Positions 30,964-45,400 of a DNA stretch of 64,000 bases are shown here, piece by piece. The translations under genes were made by a program, and so were the position numbers. This DNA comes from Haemonchus contortus (lineage: Eukaryota; Nematoda; Chromadorea; Rhabditida; Trichostrongylidae), in contig LS997564.1 in the NCBI GenBank assembly GCA_000469685.2, positions 10,080,591 through 10,144,590 on the forward strand, given 5' to 3'. The notes under the pieces were generated by a model, which made no database searches, had not been told where the DNA came from, and saw nothing but the letters and a program-made list of their open reading frames with translations. Within the stretch, counting starts at the first letter, position 1; every line of letters begins with the position of its first letter.

Positions 30964-33900
30964 ATGGGACTTTTCCCGTTTTTCAGTCGGGGTGCGGGGA
31001 AGGTTATCTATGCGAAGGTGACCACAATGGATGCAGACCTCGATCGGATTGTTGTCGAGGTAGGCCTTTACCTTACAGAGCGTTTACATTTTTGTTTACA
31101 ATTAGCTCGCTCTCGAGAGCTCTGCAGCTTTAACGATAAATTTTGCCTATGGGCACTTTTTTGATGTACTCGGTTCCCCCAAGTTCTAGGCGCCTAATAA
31201 TTGCAGTGTTTGAAGCCCCTATGCTGAGAATGGCAACAGAATCTATGTATGTCCGCTTACATCATGTGCAACAACAAGCTACAATCACATCTCAAAACAT
31301 GTCCTACCCTTCAATCGGGAACCACCCGGAGAAGTGAGAGGAGTAAGGTCAGGTGGGCAGCGTGGCCGTTCCTCGGTGCTAATGCAGTTGGACATTCGCG
31401 TTGAAACCACTCTTAGTCAAGCGTGGCTCTGGGGCTGAAGTACCGTCATGCTGGAAGCACAAGGACTGTTTCAGAAGAGAAATCGAATCAAAACTTCAAT
31501 ACATCCCTCAGCATGATAATTAGGTACACGACTTTTCAATTTCCACTGAGGTACCATTAAAACCTACACTGCCCGAGCACTGGCCGTTTCCCCTCCCTGA
31601 ATCACCACTTTGTTGTTCTTACAACAACATTTTCGTGAAAGATTGCACTTTCAACGTTTCTATCCAGGACGAGATCTGTTATTTGTTGAGAATTGGGTTT
31701 TTCGAAATTTTCTCGTCAAACAAAACAATTCAGTGAATGTGTTTCCACGTATCCAAGTGGCATTTCTGCATACGTAGGAATGGGATTGAGGTCTTTCTTT
31801 GACGATTTGCACCATTGACTACTTCGATACTTCCAGCTCCGTTGCAGCCCTTTTGATGTACCGCTTAAGGTCGGGTAACGGAACTTCTCCCCTATCGCGG
31901 CATTCTCCCTTGCGGCATGCGGCAAATGTCACTGCAATTACCGTACTCCCGCCAATCGATAGGACGCGGAATTTTTCGTTGATTGCCTTGCTTTTTTATT
32001 ACATTCAATCGTTTTTTCTTCTGTTTCTTTTTCGTTTTCGTGTTTATTAGACTTGATTAATTAGAATGACCCCTCCTATATAAACGACGATCAATACCGC
32101 ATTGGAATTGACAAGAGCGGCCAACCAATTCAAATAATTAAAGGACTCCCTACCTCACAAATTGCGCGCTCCAATCTTCCATCGCAATCCCGCGATAGGC
32201 GGCGGGTGCGGCGTCTGCGACGCCGTGTTAGGGGAGAAGTTCCCGGACCCCTTAAGGTCCACTCAAGGACGAACTAGATCAGTAGCCGTACGCCCCTTCC
32301 GGATTTGTTATTGATTGATCCTGCTTTCCTGTATCGTTGATTAGGCTTCTATGTAGTCATTGCTAAATTCAGAAAAAGTTGATGATGTCTTTCTGCCTCT
32401 TAGTCTTACTTCAGTACCTACGCAGATTACAAGAAAACCTACTCATGCAGCTATTCAATGAAATGGAATTAATGGGTTGCTCCTACTTAGAAATTTAATA
32501 ATTTTGGTGCACTTAGTTTTCGGACAACCTAAAGATGAAGCACTAATGACGAGGAAGGGCAGGGTAGGGAAAGAATACGCTTCTCTGCAGCCTCGACGTC
32601 TTCTTTTGTGGGGAACTAAATTCTTCATCATTGGAGAAGGCTTTCACTGGCATCAGGTGATGACTATGTCTTCAGTTTCGTGAACAGAACTTGCTGCTTT
32701 CTGCATATATTTGCGATGATTCGATAATTTTTCATGACTAACTTTAAGATTTTCTGTAGTAGGTTTATGTTCGTTCATGTTGCTGACTGTTGACGTTTTA
32801 CAGGCAACCTGGACTGGTCGCCATTTATTCGACGCAGTTTGTCGCATTATAGGCCTCCGTGAGGTGTGGTTTTTTGGTCTACAGTACACTAATAAGAAGG
32901 GCTTGCCATGTTGGTTGCAAATGGATAGGGAGGTAAGCCTGTTTGCTTCTGGGAACTTTGATTCAATATCCATTTGTTACCCTTGATTTTGCCCTTTGGT
33001 GTTTATTTTCAGATAAGAAAACAAGATGTTCCACGAGAAGGAGATGGATGTATGCAATTTCTTTTCCTGGTCAAGTTCTATCCAGAGGATGTGGAAGAAG
33101 AGCTTATCCAAGTATTATCGTTATTACTAATTATCACTTTCATTTTTTCAAGTTAAAGATAATCTCTGGGTTCAAGTTTTGAAATTTGAAACGATATTTC
33201 ACATCTTAACATCGTTACCATTATATAATTGCCTTAAGTGGTGGTAAATGAATTGTGATTTTGCACGTGCAACGCGAATTCGACAACATCCTTTTCTGTT
33301 CAGGATCTCACAAGGCATCTTTTCTTTTTACAAATAAAACAAGCCATATTATCTATGGATCTCTATTGCTCACCTGAGGCTTCTGTACTTCTAGCAAGTT
33401 TTGCCGTTCAAGCGATAGTAAGCCCTTTTTCAGTTTGAGCAATTCTTATCGGACTGAGATTTGCTGTCAATGTTTTTTGTCATGAGCTTTCTTTCATAGT
33501 CTTTTCAATAATTCAGAATGGCGACTGCACGGATGACACTGGGCCACTAGAGTTGGATAAATTATTGCCGAAAAGCGTCATTGATCAGTATGATATGAGT
33601 GCTGATATGTGGAGGGAGCGTATTAAACGTTGGTGGATCAACAACCAAGGCCAATCTAGGTCAGTGTTATACTTTTTATGGTTTCACCACGGGTCATGTT
33701 GATAGTTAATGCAAATCAGTTATTTTGGCGATATTTATGGCTCTATATAGATTTTCTATGACTACAATGGCTCAAACTAGTCCTTTTCATTGCTTGGTCA
33801 CAAGATTTCTCGAGTCGTTTTTTGGGATAAATTACGAGCTTTCCAAATTAACGCTTGCAACACTCATTTTGGCGCACACTCCTGTCGTGAGCAAGGTACA

Positions 33901-36900
33901 CGGATCCAATGCATATCATGCATTTAGATCTGGGCATAATTCGTCGTTAACTTGAACTGGTTCCAAGCGCTTCTTCAGCTATTGTTGTGTATGATTTTTT
34001 TAATCCATGGGTCTATGGCGAATAATTGTTCTGTTCTTTGTGTTTTGTTTGTGTTTGTTTTGTTTTCGGAAATTTGTTCATTCAGGGAGGACGCCGAAAT
34101 GGAGTATCTACGTGTTGCACAAGATCTCGAAATGTATGGGATCCTCTACTATCCCATCTGTGTACGGTGTTTCCTTTCTTCTCCTTCGCTTTTGTGTTTT
34201 CTATCTTACGTGATGTACTCGTTACAGAACAAAAAAGAAACTGATTTACATCTTGGAATTTCGGCACAAGGTCTTGGAATATACAAGGGCTCAAATAGGA
34301 TAACACCGAGACCGTTCTTTTCATGGAGCGAGATCAAAAACATTTCGTTCTATAACAAGAAGGTGTGTCACCGTCTAGCTGCAGAGTTAGATTTGTCGCA
34401 AGATCTCTAATCTTTTCTAAAAATTTCAGTTTCACATGAAAACGGTGGACAAATCAAAAATATCATTTCGTGCTCAAGAAAGGACCATTAATCCTTCCAT
34501 TCTTGATTTGTGTATAGGAACACATAATCTATATCTCCGACGGCGTCAACCGGATACCCTAGAGGTATTTCATGATTGCTCAATGTTTTCTTTCCCTAAC
34601 GCGCCTTGGTTGGATCAGACCGTGCTGTTGAGTCGAACTGAATTTACTCTTGCTCTAGGTTTCGCTAGTTCCTTTGATTGAATCAAGTGATGCTAGCATG
34701 TTGAAGTTGACCATTTCAATATTGTTTTACTCAACAAATTCTTCTTACAGGTGCAACAGATGAAAGTATTAGCGAAGGAGGAACGAGCGCGTAGACAGGT
34801 CAGTCCTAATATGCTATTATAGTTTTTAAGGCTTCAATACTATGCTCTCACTGGTTGTATTAGTTTGTCAAAATGTTTCCTCATGTATTATGTTGGAGGT
34901 GCCCTAGGAAGTGCTAACCTGACATAGAAGAAATTATGGTGGGCATGCCTCGCAGTGTGTAGGCGAACACTATCATTGAATAAGTTCTCATTGCTGTTCT
35001 CCTGTTATGCGATGCAAATAGGGCTGTAGACTTGACGATAACAGAAGAATGTTTGAGAGCCGAATCCTACTTCATAATCCCTTCTTAGTTCCTCCAACAC
35101 CGAATGATTTTTGAGGATCGCCTTTCGAGTATGAACCTGAGATTTTCCTTCGATTCTGGAATTTGAAGTACATCCGCCCACGCCCTGAGCTTTTGCGTAT
35201 AGGTCGTACAAGCGAACCGGCTGTCGACATCAGTCATCAAGTTTTGGGAACAACCGAATATGAGCCATTTTTATGATTAAATGTTTGGGTTACCAAATCA
35301 CGAGGTGTTTATTCTCCTTATTTCCTTGTCTTCCCTTGTTGATACGGCACCTGCGTTGCCATAAAAGTAGAGCTTTTTTTTTTGAAAAGTATTGACCGGT
35401 GATCCCTATCTCCTAGGAGGGAGTCTAGGGATCTATCGCATCCGTGTTTTTTTTTTCGCATCGCTTGCGTTGCTCTCACAACTCGTGGAGCAAAACCTAT
35501 GGAACTTACTTAGGGTTATCAGCGACTATTTCTGATTTGAACAAATACTGTCATAATTTGTCAAAATTGCGCATCATGAGGAATCGGGCATTGTTTGGCA
35601 ACCTGTTTTCTTTTGTATTAATTTGTCTTATTTTGATATTTTGCACTGCCCTCTAAAACATATTGATTACAGCAAGAACTTGCTCGCATTGCTAGAGAAC
35701 GAGAAGAACGTCTGCAAGTGGAAAATGAACGAAATCAATTGAAGGCAGAGGTGGAAAAGATTGCAGAACAACTTGCGCAGGCCAAGGTGAGACACCGCTT
35801 CCGTTAAGAGCTGGTTGCAGTTGCTTTCCATTGCCGTATACCTACAGGTTACTTTCATGAGATATCACTTTCACTTGTTTTACTTGAAGGAAACCGCTCG
35901 CAAAACAGAGGAAACAGCAGAGCTCCTTGCCGAGAAGGCGAGAGCGAGCGAACAAGAAACGTTGATGCTCACAAAAAGAGTCAGTGAAGCGGAAGCGGAG
36001 TGTCATCGGTTGCAGATGAATCACGTCAAGGTGCGGCTAATTATTGTTTGATTAGAGTTGACTAATTTTGAGTCTATTGCTTATGGAATGCTACGGCGTG
36101 ACATGGTTGATTCTTTTTCATCAGTGTTATGTCTTTGTTAGCACAGAGGCAAAATAAGCATTTCCGCATAACGAAAATTCTATTTGGATGAATAATGCTG
36201 TTCTTCTGTAGAGAATTTCTCAGTAATTTATTTAGTCGGAGGAAGCATTAATGAGGATGGAACGTAAGGCCCGCGAAGCCGAGCTTTATGCGCAGAGGAT
36301 ATCGATGTCATTAGCTGACGTAAATACGAAACCGCACTATGCTAGTCACGCACTAATCACTGAACCTAGTGTAGGTTCTTTTTCGATTGAGCCCTTCATC
36401 CTTCCGTCATCCTCTCATTTTGGATTTGTTTTTTTTTAGATTTGGCCTATGACAAATATGGCTTTGCAAGGTACGCTCTCTCATCATCAGTTGATGATGT
36501 CCGCTGGCTCGCAAGAAGGTGATCGAGCAGCGATTTCTGATCGTCCAGCAATGCATGCATCACAGCACCCTCCCACAATCAGTTCATTGTACCGATCTGT
36601 GCAGCCCAATTTAGCCCAGGTTCGTAATGTTGTGAAAAGAACGAATTGCCCTCGTCCTCCTGTGGTCGCGCATGATGAAATTTTCTCAGATCATCCATGC
36701 TCCTCCTCCCGATCCATCGGTTAACCAACGACTTGAGTTCCATAACTTACGAACAGAACTGGAAAAGTCCAGGTTAGTCTACCGGGCATTATTGCAAGAA
36801 ACAATTTTATGAAGAATTTGTGGGAGCTCACGTTCACAGCTTTTCATTAAATTTAGATCAAACTCAATGCTGGGCAATTTTTTATTATTTTTTACGACTT

Positions 36901-38472
36901 TTATTCTATTTATATGTATTGTGTTTCAACACGTAAAGAAAAAAACTGGTTTTATAACATCCCTTCGGCATCCCCTAAGCTAAGCGTGGTAGTGACGAAA
37001 AACTCTACAATCAGATTGAGTTCGCAAATCTTTTTAGCCCTGTTCAGTTACTATGTATTTGAAGTTTGCTGCAAATTCTGATTAGGTTTGAATGTTTTGT
37101 TTCAGGCAGGATTTTTCTGAAAAGGCGCGGCTTTTTAAAGAGAGGTTGGACGATTTTCGAAACGAAATTGATGCAATGAAAAGAGAGGAGAGGCAGACCG
37201 AGCATGATGTTATTCATATTCATAATGTGCATAATGGATTCGACAAATTTACAACATTAAGAATGGTGAGTGCGTGGAACTTTGTAGCACCGAGCGTTTT
37301 CTCATGAGCAGTTCATGCGCATAAATTTATAGCGTTTCTTTTTTCGTTGAAGCATTCTGTTATTCTTTCGTTTCCTTTTTTTGTGCTTTCTAAACTACTC
37401 GCATAGTATGTAGAATACGTCTCCAATCGAAAAGTTCTGATCATGCTCCAAAAATATTGTTGACCTCTAATTTTTTGGACGTTTTTGATGTTTAGCATAA
37501 GTCAAAGAGCGCTAGCTCTCTTGAGTCCTGCAGTGAAGGGCAAACGTTGTATTGGTGAGTTTATATGGCTGTGTGAGTGCTGAAGGAAAGGGATACTGTA
37601 AAGGCTTCGTTTTTGGTTACCGTGGTAGATATTTTCAGTAGTCTCAAGAAATTATCGTTGTTTTTTCGTTTTCGCTTACGCTAATTTCATTCTTTGTTTC
37701 TTCCTGAACACGTGAATTTTGCAGATAAAGGCGAACAACGAAGCTTTTGACTATCCCTTTTTCTTTCCAGAGTGTTGTTTTTGTTTTTGAAACCGATATG
37801 TTCTTTTGCGTATACATATTTGGCGTTCTAAAGAACTCTAGATAGGCTTCACTAGGCGTGAATTTTGTTAATGATTCTTGGGTGGAAGGAAGAGTTTTTC
37901 GTGGCATGAGCATGTTTTTTAACTACATTGTTTTTTGCTTTTTGTTCGCGTGGTTTGTTTTTACATTTGCAATAGAAATTGTGAAACTTTAATCAGCACA
38001 GAATTCTGTCCCAGAAGGTGGTTAGTTTAGTAAGGAAGAAGATTCGTCTGCAAAGACAGAAGCACTGGCCTCTTCGTCGGCTGTCCTCCGCATATCATTG
38101 CCTAGGCTGAAAGCACGTGGAGGCTTGGGCCATACTCGAAACCGCATTGATCAACACCAAGCAAACTTTTCCCATACCCATACTTTACCCAACTTTTTTA
38201 TGGTATATTCCATGACATCGCTCGCGCTCGCCGCGGTAGTTAGTCTTAGTCAAAAATCGAGCCCTTCATATGGCTCGGAAAATTTGATTTCTAGGAGGGA
38301 GGCATTCCTAAAGGAACAGAGGCTGAAGTGTTTGTTCACTTGTGACACATGAACATGAAGTGGTGTTGCACTAATATCTGCTGAAGGGTAAAGCGCTTAC
38401 ACCGAATGTCTTCTGTTTCAGAGTTCTCGTGGAACTCCAAAGCAACGTGTCGAGGTTTTCGAAGGGCTGTGA
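30964..38472 (+). CDS. nfm-1: Merlin / NF2 FERM-domain protein
   Basis: Sixteen exons give 612 residues: 30964-31059, 32804-32932, 33013-33111, 33304-33417, 33517-33659, 34086-34161, 34228-34362, 34430-34564, 34751-34798, 35673-35786, 35890-36030, 36236-36370, 36440-36619, 36690-36772, 37106-37265 and 38422-38472. The FERM domain (about 1-300) shows [64 protein letters not shown] and [20 protein letters not shown] matches the merlin 'blue box' (human YQMTPEM) and separates it from ezrin/radixin/moesin. A long charged coiled coil (about 310-450), a Pro/Gln-rich linker and a C-terminal tail ending [10 protein letters not shown] follow. The protein should act at the cell cortex as a growth-restraining membrane-cytoskeleton scaffold upstream of Hippo signalling. 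The ATG lies 45 nt after a TTTTCAG acceptor. AATAAA is at 39270-39275. Confidence 0.93.
31860..32275. repeat. Imperfect inverted repeat in nfm-1 intron 1
   Basis: GGAACTTCTCCCCT near 31879-31892 is exactly inverted as AGGGGAGAAGTTCC near 32229-32242. Weaker flanking similarity (CTTAAGGTC and its complement) extends each arm. A strong hairpin, GGCGTC-TGC-GACGCC, lies beside the right arm. It may be an old foldback element. Confidence 0.5.
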
Positions 38473-39491
38473 CGAGAATTTATCTAGAGCGTCTATATTC
38501 TTTCTTTTCCTTTTTTCTCAAGTAACCCTTTCAATCTTAGTGCTCCACAACTTAAGCTAAATCTCTAATACGAAAGAATTCAGTTGAAGCGGTACTTGCC
38601 GCTTTCCTTGATATTGTACACAGTGGGTCACATATATATGAATGATGTTCTATTATTAGAAGTTTTCTTATTTGTATAGCGGTCTTTCTCTGTTGTGAAA
38701 CCCAGTAACCTCGTTCTTGACCTTTGCAAGCAGTAAATTCAAAATGTTACCTTGTTTAAAGAGGAAAGAATCGATTGTCTGGCTTTTCACTCGCTTGCTA
38801 TTTGTACTCAGCGTGCCTGATGCCTGACCAGTTGCGCTGAGAACATTATTTTGAATACTTTGCATCCCTACATTTTACAATCTCTTCAGTTAGTTTTCTA
38901 CGTAGACCTCAGTGCTTTTTGTGTCACTGTAGGCGATTTATTTCGGTGTTGTATTAATGCATTTCTTTTCTTGCACTGTTTTCATTCATTCTGTGATTTC
39001 GCTTAGGTTAGCCACGTTGTGATAGATTTTAGTGCTTTTTAAGTTCCCCTTGTGTTGCGCGGATTGAACGATTTCAGAATACTGTGTACATTTGTACACT
39101 CTAAGCCGTTGACTATTCTTTTGCTCAGTTTCCAAGTGCTTAATCATCATTCGAGAGATTGTGACCTTACTTATCATTATTACTTACAGATAGTGCCTTC
39201 ATTGTCACTGTTACTTACGAATGTGCCTTCAATGTCGTGAGTGGTCAGCCTTTCTTTTGTTGATTGTTCAATAAAAATAAGTGCCTCTCTCTTCAAAACC
39301 GCAAGGATGTTGGTTCTCAATCTATTACAGTACTTGAGCCATTAAGCTGTTTTCAGAGTAATTGATGAACACGAAGTAGTCACACTGTCGGCACTAGTAT
39401 CTGTGGGGTTGATTATGGATCTTCCGGAACACTGCGTTGTTTACAGCTCATTTAGAGGTAAAATTAATCGACAGTTGCGATTGTAGCTGTG

Positions 39492-42400
39492 ATGACAGCC
39501 AAAAGAGCATCTGTTGAAAAATCGCCTGTCGTCCGGAAGACCAAACCAGTGGAAACATCATCACCGATAATCGAGCCATCGGTAGGTGATCGGGGTTAAT
39601 GTTTGTGGGAAAATTTTGCATTTTCATGTATGTTGTTGATCTACTTGTACATGTGTTACCTTCAGCTCTAAGGCTTCTGTCTTAGAACTATTGCGCAAAT
39701 CTGAATCCTGAAGTCTGTGATGAGCAGCTCAAGAAAAAAAAACACTTTAATTGATGAAGGGCCCAGTAGGTCAACTGTCAGTCCCTCGAGGTGATTCTTC
39801 AAGATCCCGGATTTCGAATAGTGTTATGAAAATGCGCCAGTGTATTAAGGGACACCGAATGATGAGTGCAAATGGAGTGGTTCTTTCTGACTCCTCAAAT
39901 CTATCGATGTTACAACTTAAGCATTTCATCGCATAACTTTTAGGAATTGTACAAATTGGAAGATGAAATAGCACGTTCCACAACTCACGCTGAGCTTGAA
40001 AAAAGTTTCCTTCGAGAGTCAGGAATGCTGAGAGCTGCGCTGCAGAAGATCATAGACGGTGATAGTGAGGTAAAAGTTTTTTTTGTTTTGTTATACCTTG
40101 CGTTTGTTCTATGAGTAAACAAGGCAGAAGTTGTCCTTCTGTGACTCTTACTCAATCCTATGATGATTTTGTACGTGTGTTTAATTCATAACCTCAGTCC
40201 AATAGACCCTACAGCTATGAGTTTGAAAAGATTCAGAAGGGGTGAGAACGTTTTGGTGGATAAAGAATGAGATAACAACTACCACAGTTCTTTAATTTTT
40301 CGAAGACAGTGCCATTGTATTTATTCATTAGCAGTTGATATTGAAAAAGAGACTCCGATACGTTATGTGCCCTGCAACGAGATAGTGGATGAATGGTGAC
40401 AGGAATTAACCCATTGCGTACCGCGTGCTGCACATGGTGAAGCACGCCCCTCCGCCTCTGCGCGCACGCATTTTCGTCCATAATCACTCTAGAGTTTTGA
40501 TAAAGTTTGAACAGTCCATACTCTGCGATTCGCTCAAACAACCGCTCTGGGTGGCTGAGTGCTGCACACCGTAAACCACGTCGCCCGCGTCGATTTTGAA
40601 GGAAAAGCCGGGCACATTCGGCAGCTAGCGCAAAACACTGCGGTACGCAATGGGTTAATAGGAATTAATACCAGTTGATAAGAGCTGACAGGGCTCTTCA
40701 AGGAGACAGCGTATCCGTTTGTCGTTTCTGATCAGCAAATCCTAAAATGTGTCTATAGGGGTGTGATGGGAGGTACGAAACTTTTGCGGTCGATAAGGGG
40801 TAAGAAAGCGAATTGCACAAAATCCCTGCTCCTGGACATGTTACAATACACACGGTTGGGCATTCTGACCTTGCCTTAGAAAGGATGTAGGCATCTTCAC
40901 AATCAGAAGGATCGAATTTGGTGATATGTACTCGTTTCCGATACTTCAATTCATAATTCCTTGATCCCTACATTGCTAACCAACAAAAAAAGTTTCATCC
41001 GGTGCTTTTTTGAAATAGACAGCTTTCAATCCAATTTGTATGTGGTCATAATATTTAAGGAGAGATTTCTAATACCAATCTATGGAGATCTATTTTTTCT
41101 CATTTTAGCCCTGTAGCTCCAGTGTATTGCTTAATGTCATCCAAATGCGCAGATGTTCGAGAATTGCACACTACGCAACAGCGCAGCTCCGTTCTGAAAC
41201 CAATGCGATGCTTGAACAGGTGAGGTCTTTAATATTCAAGAAGAGAAGTATACCAGCAGTATATTATTAATACGCTCCAATCTCATACTTGTTTTCCAAA
41301 TTTTTGTGACGAATCCCTCCATGCAATTGTGACGGCACTGTTCCCTACACTGTTATTATTTTGTGGGTTTTTAAAGCTTGCAGACATAAAGAGGCGCGAC
41401 AGCGACAGTGCTGCTGAATAACGGTCATGGTCTCAAGGGATCGGCTTTCTGTGACTCACTTTCTTTTGCTTTTGTCAAGAACGGGGCTACTTGGAAAAGC
41501 TTATGGCGTTAGGAACGGGTCAACGGGAGAGACTCATTCACGGTGAGCCATGCGTTCCCGAACCTTTTGCATAAACTCATAACCCCCCCCCCCTCCCCGA
41601 AGCCTATATCTAGATTCTCGTGTTTTATAATTCTGTTGTGAAAATCGCATAACTGATTTGAAAATGTCAGGATTTCAAAACACATCTCGATGCTATCTAC
41701 CGTGGAGGCCTGGTTGATTTTATCGAGTTCTTGTAAACTTCGTTGCTTTTAAAACGTTCTCATTCTCAAAACAAATATTTCCTTGTAAAAATTTTCATCA
41801 AAATGAAACTCGATTTCAGGTAGAAGCGAAGTATTTACATCTCCAAAACTCATCGAGCGAAATACAACATTTGCAGAAGGAGATCAGTCGTTGTTTACAG
41901 TTCAGGTTAGTTGGCCGCTGCTGTGATTGCATCCGAATTATGAGTTGATAGTGATTGAATCGATAGCAGTACTCTTAATTTGTTACATTAAGTTTATCTT
42001 TATCACTGTTTCTGATTGCTGAAGCGAAATGCTTTGTACTTTTCATCCATTTTGCTGACTTTTTGTGCTAGGAAAATAAGATATATAATCAAAAGTTCTG
42101 CAAACGGATAGCAAGATAGGTGTTAAGTAAGCTGGATCTCAACAAATGAAGTCATCTTGAGCCAAACTTCCTCTATATAGAGCTCTAAGACGAAAATCTA
42201 AGTCCAATTAGTATGCTATCATAATAATTCTGCAAACATCGCTTATGTTCAATTCTTTGCTATACACTTTCTCAGTGTTTTTATAATTCACATTTTTTAC
42301 TTTTCTTTCCCATCTTTTTGAATTTTATGTGTATAGTGCTGGTGACGAGGAAATTGATCTGGTTCCTTTGGATGAATTCTACGCGCATGCTCCTGAAGGT

Positions 42401-45400
42401 GTGTCTCGGCCAGAAGTCACGAAGACGAATGAGCACGAGCAACGATTAGCACGGTTGACGTGGGAAATCGCTCAGCGAAAAGCGTGAGTTCTCCTGAGAA
42501 GTATAAAGTCGGCAGAGCTGATATCGTCTGTGATCGAAAATTCATAACCATATTCGGAAACGATCTCTGTTGTCACGTACGCATTAGCATGCTATGGTGA
42601 TGTCATATATATGAGGCGTTTTCAGATTGGTTGATACTTTAACAGAACAAGAAGGACGAAGGAATGTTCTTATCAGCAGTATAAATGGCAAGGAACAGCG
42701 ACTCAAAAGCCTCCGATCAAAGATTTCTCTACTGATTACGGTGCGCGAATTGTAAGACGTTCGATGAAGACCCGCTCTGGGGACGGGGATGAATTTCTTT
42801 ATAATAGAGAATGCCATCCTTGCTCACTGCATTCACTGGCGCTTTATTTCTTCTATTTTTTTGTTCAACTTTTTTTTCTGGAAGCATTTTAATTGCTGTT
42901 GTTCCAGGCTGCCAAACCTGTTCAAGAGGCTCTAGGAGTTGGAAATGCTTCGGCATCTTCTGCGGAACAGCGCGCCCTTTTTTCTTTGCTTCCGCATGAT
43001 TTGTCGGTTCTATATGTACAAGCAGAGGCCTATAGAGATATCATGGAAGGTAGTTTTCTGCTCTTCTTTCTTTAAGATTCCGAAAAACAGAGAAAACTCA
43101 TCGATTCGATGCAAAACACGGGACACTCATCAATAAGCATAGTTCCTGTTTTATCACACTACGGCACCGCTACGATTCTGAATACAAGTCGATGCAGAGG
43201 CGCATCCCATGAACGTTATCTTGACAACAAATCGGTATTGATCGCTATCAACCAGTTATATTTCACGTCATTTCATTGAGGTGCCCTTCATTTGAACACT
43301 CAAAGTTTGGAAGAAGAGGATTCCATGACAGAGGGGCGCACAAATCTGAACAATAACTTAGGCACATTTAACCAACAATGTAGAGTAATATCGTTGAAAT
43401 TCGTTGAAATATAATTTTGCTCAAAAAGGCGGCTCTACACGAATATCAGACGCAGTATGTGAAGCTATCCTTGCAGTGATTAGAATACTTTCGTTCAGCG
43501 CTTTGCGTAATGTGGCGATTCCCTTAAAAAAAGTTTTCACAGTTGTCATTTTAGTTGCTCTTATAAGTTCATCTTTTACTATTCCAATGTCGGATTTCTC
43601 AGATACAAGCTTACAAGTGGTAATCCGTGGAGATGCAGGTGAAGCGCTGCGCTTGAGAAGACGGCAAAAGGAGGAGGTTGAGGAGAAGGAAAGAAGCGAT
43701 GATGAAGGTCCTGAATACGCGGCGATAACAACGGCTATTTGGCAAAATTACGTAATTTTCAACATTTTTGCAGAAGCCAGTGATAATGATGAACGACACA
43801 GCGTTGTAACTGATCGCCTGGAGTTGAACAAGAAGGTAGTGACCCAGCCACATCCAATTTATTTGAAGATCGATATAGCATGTCAGGGTAAGCACTTTAG
43901 ACTTTTTAAATAATGAATAAGAACTGAACGAAAAGAACTGCACCGACATGATTCAGATGATGTGAAGGTTGCTTTAAAATTGTTCTACCTGCCAGAGTTG
44001 CGAGTAACATGCATGAAATACAAAGTAACTGGGAAGTTGCCTACTCATGGGTAAGTTCTTTGTTGATTGTTAAATTGTATGAACTGCTGTAGTTTAAGCA
44101 AATTTCTATGCGTTTATTTAATTCTACTTTACCTTTTCAGTGGTGTATCCGCACATGAAAACCTGCTTGATTCCCTGTTCCCTGGCGATGATGGAACGGA
44201 ATGCCCTAATCCCATTGGAGCAGCGAAATTGGCTCAACTAAAGTATGTCTTTTCTAGCTATTGAGTTATTTTAATGGGTCTATCAGGCTTGTCTACGCTT
44301 TTGTCTCTTTCCGAATATTGAGTAACGAATCGGATCGCCAGCTTATCCATTTCTCTGCTGAATAGTCGGAAGCTCCTATTGACGTCTAGCACTCCTCCTT
44401 TTTTTTTGGCCGAAAAAAATCACAGCTAATCAATATTCGCCAGTTTCGTTTGATCGAATGTGATCGGTGACGCTGAAGCATGATTCCCTCCAAATTTGAA
44501 CGTTTCTTATTTGGATTGAGCTATGCTGTGATCAGCGAGTCAATTTCACAAGAAAGTATTCTAGATACTCAATTGCTCTTTTTAATTTTTCCCCTCCGGT
44601 AACACTTCACTTGGACATTGAAAAGTTTCTGAAAAGGGTAGTCGATCATGGATTTCGGCTCCGTCCACTCGGTGCCTACCCCGACTACTATAAAAAAAAA
44701 CAGAGTAGCGCTAAGTCCTATGTGCGCCGAGCATCGCTTGATCTATACCCTACTTTAGCTGCTTCCCACCTCTAGCCAACTCCTCTCGGACTCTCATCGC
44801 CTACAATAAAATTTGGAATTTTTTTTGTAGACCATCACTTTTCTCCCGGCTTCTAGCACTTTTTTGAACAGGGATATGGATATTCTTGAAACATTCTCCG
44901 ATTAAGTGCTCCCGCCTATTAGAGGCGAAGCGCTCCTCAGTTCAGACATTCTATGACATCCCCACTGATCACGTTTTCCTATTTCCACGGTATCTGAACT
45001 GTTCTAAAAACGAGTCAGGAAGTTTTCCTCATGTCATTCATTACCTATGCGCGAATCGCCTACGGCCAAGTTTGTCTTACGTACTTTCCACATAAATTGG
45101 TTCATGCCCTGATGGTTTATATGTAGCAGAAATGAGTCTTTGGCCTGGATTGAGCATATTTTACTCAGATAAATCTTCAAAGTCGTTATTATTCTATCTT
45201 CTGTACTTATGAATACACACATACCTCGAGATAGTGACCCATATCCACTGCATTGAATGTTGGTTCTCGACTCTAGGTAGATCACAATCATTTTCTATCA
45301 CTGTCTCAGCCGAGCAGCCGCTTATCGCCGCTGCACAACAAAGGCTATGATACAGTTAGCTGGTATTAGTATCTACCACTGCCCATAACGTACTTATTCC

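Noticed and set aside
36620..36724. Continuation of the merlin frame past 36619 to a TAA
   Set aside because: It reads through an intron with a good GTTCGT donor and TTTTCTCAG acceptor; splicing restores [11 protein letters not shown] and the coiled-coil tail.
39751..39936. 60-codon frame within thoc-5 intron 1
   Set aside because: Exons 39492-39581 and 39944-40069 join in phase without it, and it has no bounded acceptor-donor pair in the correct phase.
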